Position numbers and translations under genes: made by a program. From assembly GCA_965226965.1 (NCBI GenBank), contig OZ245715.1, forward strand, positions 2,604,001-2,668,000: a stretch of 64,000 nucleotides of DNA, written 5' to 3'. Numbering within the stretch: position 1 is the stretch's first letter; every line of letters begins with the position of its first letter. Source of the stretch: Endoryza foliicola (lineage in GTDB: Bacteria; Bacteroidota; Bacteroidia; Chitinophagales; Chitinophagaceae). Shown here piece after piece: positions 60,437 to 64,000 of the stretch. Under the pieces are notes generated by a model that searched no databases, was not told where the DNA came from, and was given only the letters and a program-made list of their open reading frames with translations.

Positions 60437-60590
60437 TCTGGAATTGTGTTTGGCAGGATAGTTTTTGTGCATCTGGAAGAAAAGCCAATCTCAATTCCCA
60501 ATTATCCTTATCCGGCGCAATGGTTTCGCCGTTTCGTTATGACGAAGGGGTAACGATAGAATAAACGGTGAAGGGATTGCGCCGGGTCTA
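60437..60590 (+). repeat. Structured repeat, copy A
   Basis: Two hairpins in a row. Hairpin 1: GGAATTG...CAATTCC enclosing TTGGC/GCCAA. Hairpin 2: CCGGCGCAAT...ATTGCGCCGG (10 bp), enclosing TTCGCCGTTT/AAACGGTGAA and CGTTA/TAACG. Homologous to copy B at 61223-61375, with base changes that keep pairing. Flanks the GGCT-like gene. Nature unknown: structured RNA, cassette boundary or non-autonomous element. Confidence 0.7.
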
Positions 60591-60671
60591 TTGATGATAG
60601 AAGAACAAAAAGTTGAACGGAGCGTCGCAACAGAAGATGCACAACGTTTTAAAGCTGGTAACAACAAAATA

Positions 60672-61175
60672 CTACTTGCCTGAAAGAATAGCATAGTTTT
60701 CAGTTCGCCTTTCTTCATCATGGTCACGAACGGAGCTAATAGATTGTATTTGGGAAATATATTCAGCAGGTAATTTATTTAGGATGGCACCGGACACTAT
60801 AAACTCTTTGTACCAATCATAAGGAAACAAATTAGTGTCTATTGCTTTACTATCGGCAATGTAAACCTGCGCCCTGTAAGAATTATCGGCATCATCAAAA
60901 AAAGTCAACTTGTCTTCATTATAACCCATGCCTAAACCTTCTGCTTTATCGAGGAAAGATTTTTCATTAATATTAATAGAGAACAACACTCCCCAAACCA
61001 ATTCAGCAAGATTATCAGTCTTTATAATATTCGCTTTTGCAGAACCATCCTTGCTTACTTTGTTACAAACTAATCTGTATCCCGGAAGAAATGCGTTGGT
61101 AATCTTTACTGATGAAGGAACCCTTTTTATAAGCCTGTTTAAATTCATATTTGAGCCGTAAGCAAAAATCAACAT
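60672..61175 (-). CDS. Gamma-glutamylcyclotransferase-like protein
   Basis: 167 residues from ATG 61175 (MLIFAYGSNMNLNRL). FAYGSNMN is the substrate-loop signature of the GGCT/AIG2 fold, and the acidic catalytic residue is in DKAEGLGMGYNE. RVPSSVKITNAFLPGYRLVCNKVSKDGSAKANI is typical of the family. Members turn gamma-glutamyl amino acids into 5-oxoproline, or act on other gamma-glutamyl amines; substrate here is unknown. The gene sits alone between the two structured repeats and opposite to the DUF262 gene, as though carried as a cassette. Confidence 0.82.
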   Translation of the reverse strand: MLIFAYGSNMNLNRLIKRVPSSVKITNAFLPGYRLVCNKVSKDGSAKANIIKTDNLAELVWGVLFSININEKSFLDKAEGLGMGYNEDKLTFFDDADNSYRAQVYIADSKAIDTNLFPYDWYKEFIVSGAILNKLPAEYISQIQSISSVRDHDEERRTENYAILSGK

Positions 61176-61222
61176 GTAGTATTCAGATTTAAATTGCAAA
61201 ATTATATTGCTTCTTTGACTAC

Positions 61223-61375
61223 CTGGAATTGTGCTTGGCAGGACAGTTTAGTTGTATCTGCCAATAGCCAAGCTCAATTCCCAATTTCATTGACCGGCAC
61301 AGTGGTTCTGTCATCTGTCATAATAAAGGAGAATGTTTGAAAAGACAGAAGGACTGTGCCGGGTCTCCGTGATAA
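61223..61375 (+). repeat. Structured repeat, copy B
   Basis: Hairpin 1: GGAATTG...CAATTCC with TTGGC/GCCAA. Hairpin 2: CCGGCACAGT...ACTGTGCCGG (10 bp) with inner TTCTGTC/GACAGAA. Compared with copy A, both arms of hairpin 2 changed together. Ends about 45 bp before the DUF262 ATG, so it may lie in that gene's leader. Confidence 0.7.
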
Positions 61376-61419
61376 TTAAGAAAATCAGTCTAAATTAGCA
61401 ATTCAATAACTAACTGTTT

Positions 61420-63117
61420 ATGGCAATCTGGAAATCATATAAAATATCAGACGTAATCAACGAAATAGAAGAGGAAAAATTTGTTCTCCCCGTTATTCAG
61501 CGAAGACTGGTTTGGGATGAGGAAAAAATGGAACTGCTGTTTGATACACTATTGAAAGGTGACTCTTTTGGCGGCATTATGGTGATTGAGGAAGAAAAGG
61601 GAAGTAAACCGCTTTTTAATTACAGGACATTTACAAAAGATGGTGGTATCATAAATTCAAGACAAGTAGATACTCTAACCCAATTACAAGATTTCGTTAT
61701 TGACGGGCAACAGCGATTGCAATCCTTTTATATAGGGCTAAAAGGGAGTTTTAATGGCAAAGTGTTATATTTTGACTTGTTCAGTGATTATAATACTGAA
61801 TTTGAATTTAAGTTTGAAAAGGAAGAAAGTAGACTTCCGAAACAATCAAAGGGAAATGAAGACAGAACAATACCTGAACATAACTGGTATCTTGCCAGTT
61901 CCTTGCTAAAAAGATTAAAAGACACCAACGATGAAGACCAGGTTGCTGAAGAAATAATAAAGACACAAAATATACAGGATACTATTCAAACAAAACATGT
62001 TGAAAAAAACATAAAAGCGTTTTACAAGAATACCTTGACAGCAGATTGTCTTGGTATTTCAAAAGTATCAGTGAATAAATCTTTTGATAAAATAACCAAT
62101 AAACAAAGAATCGTTGAGTTATTCCGAAGGTTGAACGATGGCGGCACAAAGCTTTCTTCTTTTGATTTAGTAGCATCAGTACTCAAAGGTTTTGAATGGG
62201 AAATGGAAGGCTTTCTGGAAGAAACATTAAAGAGTTATGAAGAAATAGGATTAACACAGGACAATCTTATCAAGTTAATATTTTTGTTGCAGGACAATCA
62301 CAAAAAAGAGATGGCTGCAATTGAAGCAGCGGATGCACAGTTTGCGATTAAGAACAGGGAAAGAATAAAAATTACACTGAAATGCCTTAAAGATTTTCTT
62401 ATTAATTCCAAACTGTATTATTATTATAAAGACGCCAACCGTTCCTTTATCCCACTGTTTTTCATCGCCTATCACCTTTTTCATAAGCAGATAAGCGATG
62501 GGGAATTGGAAAAATTCTTCGCCAATTTTGATGCTAAGAATACTGAACACCCCAAAATGGAGAAATGGATATATCACTCCCTGATTAATGGAGTATTCAA
62601 GAGCAAAGGAGCTGGATGGATACCATATAAAACAGGTATCCGTAAGTTGCTGGATAAGATGCAGCATTTTAAGAACAAAGATTTTCCAACCGATGAATTG
62701 TTCCAGGTTTATACCGACCACCCGATAACATTTACCAGAACATATACTATTGGCAATCTCGATGAATTGGAAAGTTCATTTGTTTATTACCTTATGTATG
62801 ACAGAGGACAGACCATAAGAATAAATGATATTGACCACATCATGCCTAAATCAATATTAGAATCTATAAAGATTGAATCAGCAAAAATCAATAGCATCAA
62901 TAATTTTCAATTGATAGATTTCAGCACCAACAGGGGATTGAAGAATGCAAGTCCTTTCAAGGATTGGATTAATAGCCATGTAGCGGACAAAGCAGCTTTT
63001 ATAAAGCGGCATTTAATTCCGGTTGATGAAATATTGTGGACAGAAGGTAGATTTGAAGACTTTGCTACTGCAAGAGCAAATTTAATATTGAATTGTATTT
63101 TGCTCAACTTGAAATAG
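61420..63117 (+). CDS. DUF262/HNH (GmrSD-like) protein
   Basis: 565 residues. The N-terminal DUF262 domain has EEEKFVLPVIQRRLVWDEEKMELLFDTLLKG and FVIDGQQRLQSFYIG, whose DGQQR motif binds nucleotide in GmrS/SspE-like proteins. A helical middle part is followed by a C-terminal HNH-type (DUF1524-like) region with NDIDHIMPKSILES near residue 470 and NNFQLIDFSTNRGLKN. Related GmrSD and SspE proteins are defence nucleases against modified phage DNA or with phosphorothioate systems. No dnd/ssp genes are visible. A short frameshifted nuclease-like gene follows on the same strand. Confidence 0.86.
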   Translation: MAIWKSYKISDVINEIEEEKFVLPVIQRRLVWDEEKMELLFDTLLKGDSFGGIMVIEEEKGSKPLFNYRTFTKDGGIINSRQVDTLTQLQDFVIDGQQRLQSFYIGLKGSFNGKVLYFDLFSDYNTEFEFKFEKEESRLPKQSKGNEDRTIPEHNWYLASSLLKRLKDTNDEDQVAEEIIKTQNIQDTIQTKHVEKNIKAFYKNTLTADCLGISKVSVNKSFDKITNKQRIVELFRRLNDGGTKLSSFDLVASVLKGFEWEMEGFLEETLKSYEEIGLTQDNLIKLIFLLQDNHKKEMAAIEAADAQFAIKNRERIKITLKCLKDFLINSKLYYYYKDANRSFIPLFFIAYHLFHKQISDGELEKFFANFDAKNTEHPKMEKWIYHSLINGVFKSKGAGWIPYKTGIRKLLDKMQHFKNKDFPTDELFQVYTDHPITFTRTYTIGNLDELESSFVYYLMYDRGQTIRINDIDHIMPKSILESIKIESAKINSINNFQLIDFSTNRGLKNASPFKDWINSHVADKAAFIKRHLIPVDEILWTEGRFEDFATARANLILNCILLNLK

Positions 63118-63167
63118 CATTTTGATTTGCTTTAGAGAGCAGTAACCTGAACTTTATATGAAAAACA

Positions 63168-63595
63168 ATGAAAGACAAATTTTTTAAGAATCTCCTGCAC
63201 AATGCAAAAGATTACTCGGTCCTCAAACCAGGGGGACAGCTTGTTAAAGGATATAAGCCCGACACAGTATTAAAAAGGGCAATGAGTACATTATTATGGA
63301 ATGTGATACCGGAACCAGCAGAAAGGGGTATTTAGGTGCAATGCTAAAAGCTGCAAGATTTTTAAGCAATGAGAAGAAAGGTGTATTGGTACTGGTAATT
63401 AAGGAAAAGCCCAATACAAAAGTAAAGCAGATTGCAGAACACTTGCAGGAGTACCTGGTATGGTTACAGCCGCTTACGAACCTGAACATCGTTTACCTGA
63501 TAGAATCAAACAGGTATTGCCAGGATGAGAATCCTTTAGAACTACTTAGTTCGGCATTTATGACAACCGCAACAGTTATAAATTCAGATAGATGA
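63168..63595 (+). pseudogene. PD-(D/E)XK-like small protein, frameshifted
   Basis: The frame from ATG 63168 encodes MKDKFFKNLLHNAKDYSVLK ... GYKPDTVLK and closes at 63333-63335. A -1 shift at TTAAAAAGGG (about 63270-63280) joins it to the frame that continues KGNEYIIMECDTGTSRKGYLGAMLKAARFL and ends at 63595. The joined product of about 142 residues has GYKPD...YIIMECDTGTSRK, resembling a PD-(D/E)XK site. The A AAA AGG context could permit ribosomal slippage; simple mutation or a sequencing error is equally possible. It follows DUF262 by 50 bp. Confidence 0.6.
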
Positions 63596-63642
63596 TATAA
63601 AGTACCACATCTTCTCACAAAAGTTTTGGAATAGTACTGCGT

Positions 63643-64000
63643 TTATTTATTCCCCTGCTTCAACCCACCATTTTTAAATAAGTAATAGGCCGTTTGATAA
63701 TTTGCAATGGCTTCATTTGCTAAGTTATCAGGGGCTTTTGTTAATGGAACTTGTTCGTTTTTGATTTTATTATATTGGTAAGCTGCTACTTTTTGCTGTG
63801 GGCCTAATACAATGAACGTATCATTTTTTAAATATCCCAATTTTTGATAAGTACCCAAAAGGATACGGGGTGTATAATTATTAGACAGTACATTTTGCCC
63901 ATATAGGTTACTGGTATAATTCCAGTTGAGTAAATGAAAGAGTGTTGGGTACAAATCAATTTGTGAACACATTGCCGTAATGGTTGAAGGTGCTTGGGCC
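63643..64000 (-). CDS. Sulfatase/LTA-synthase-like protein, C-terminal fragment
   Basis: Open reading from the right edge to a TAA at 63643 (about 118 residues seen). The segment AQAPSTITAMCSQIDLYPTLFHLLNWNYTSNLYGQNVLS is the C-terminal SQIDLYPTLxxLL...YGxNxL pattern of LTA synthase-type membrane sulfatases. The N-terminus, including membrane helices and metal site, lies outside. These enzymes transfer phosphoglycerol or phosphoethanolamine to envelope polymers. It may be core genome beyond the accessory region's right end. Confidence 0.75.
   Translation of the reverse strand, partial: AQAPSTITAMCSQIDLYPTLFHLLNWNYTSNLYGQNVLSNNYTPRILLGTYQKLGYLKNDTFIVLGPQQKVAAYQYNKIKNEQVPLTKAPDNLANEAIANYQTAYYLFKNGGLKQGNK

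Noticed and set aside
60276..60727. Two reverse frames of 72 and 78 codons around structured repeat A
   Set aside because: Their sequence is mostly the repeat itself and both cross the hairpins; no known family.
60437..61375. Integron attC sites or a retron
   Set aside because: The repeats consist of two hairpins each and lack the RYYYAAC/GTTRRRY cores; there is no integrase and no reverse transcriptase in the window.
1..64000. CRISPR arrays, rRNA genes, complete insertion sequences
   Set aside because: No regularly spaced repeats, no rRNA sequence and no transposase gene were seen on either strand.

Overview
The window is chromosomal DNA of a Bacteroidota bacterium, most likely of the Chitinophagaceae or a close relative. 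Support comes from Bacteroidota-type promoters (-7 element TAnnTTTG, best seen before tRNA-Val with TTTG 19 nt upstream), tandem secreted proteins with type IX secretion (T9SS) C-terminal domains, a single-polypeptide SdhC, ParE/ParC separated by a DUF1835 gene, and a YWFCY-type coupling protein with MOBP-like mobilization genes. Family assignments were made by reading translated sequence, without database searches.

Positions 1-40,200 are a mostly ordinary core region. In order: valS (partial), two very small membrane-protein genes, a DEDDh exonuclease/GIY-YIG fusion, a lipoprotein, an esterase, the N-degron pair aat-clpS, tRNA-Val followed by a tRNA-like remnant, a double-ABC ATPase, four tandem T9SS-secreted paralogues (8.6-15.2 kb), parE-DUF1835-parC, an envelope protein, smpB, two small genes coupled to accD, sdhCAB, a small outer-membrane protein, an S9 lipoprotein peptidase, an ABC-F ATPase, two outer-membrane proteins, a coiled-coil membrane protein, holA and a DoxX-like gene.

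From about 40.2 kb to at least 63.6 kb the window is an accessory, mobilizable region. It holds a DUF1016-type nuclease, mobilization genes (MobC-like DNA-binding protein, relaxase, frameshifted coupling protein) with an oriT-like nested palindrome, an unrecognised 589-residue protein with a HEPN-like RNKFMH motif, a complete Wadjet system (jetABCD), radC, a Crp-rhodanese/MBL-MFS sulfur-type cassette, DUF932, ssb, a GGCT-like gene flanked by two homologous structured repeats, and a DUF262/HNH protein followed by a frameshifted PD-(D/E)XK-like gene. No integrase is visible. The last gene is a truncated sulfatase/LTA-synthase-like gene that runs off the right edge.

The main items for a second look are: the structured repeat pair with compensatory base changes (60.4 and 61.2 kb); the HEPN-like protein at the end of the mobilization operon; the start-codon-pairing leaders of three T9SS paralogues; the DUF262 plus frameshifted nuclease pair with a slippery-type A-run; and a structured, terminator-ended non-coding segment at 40.2-40.33 kb.
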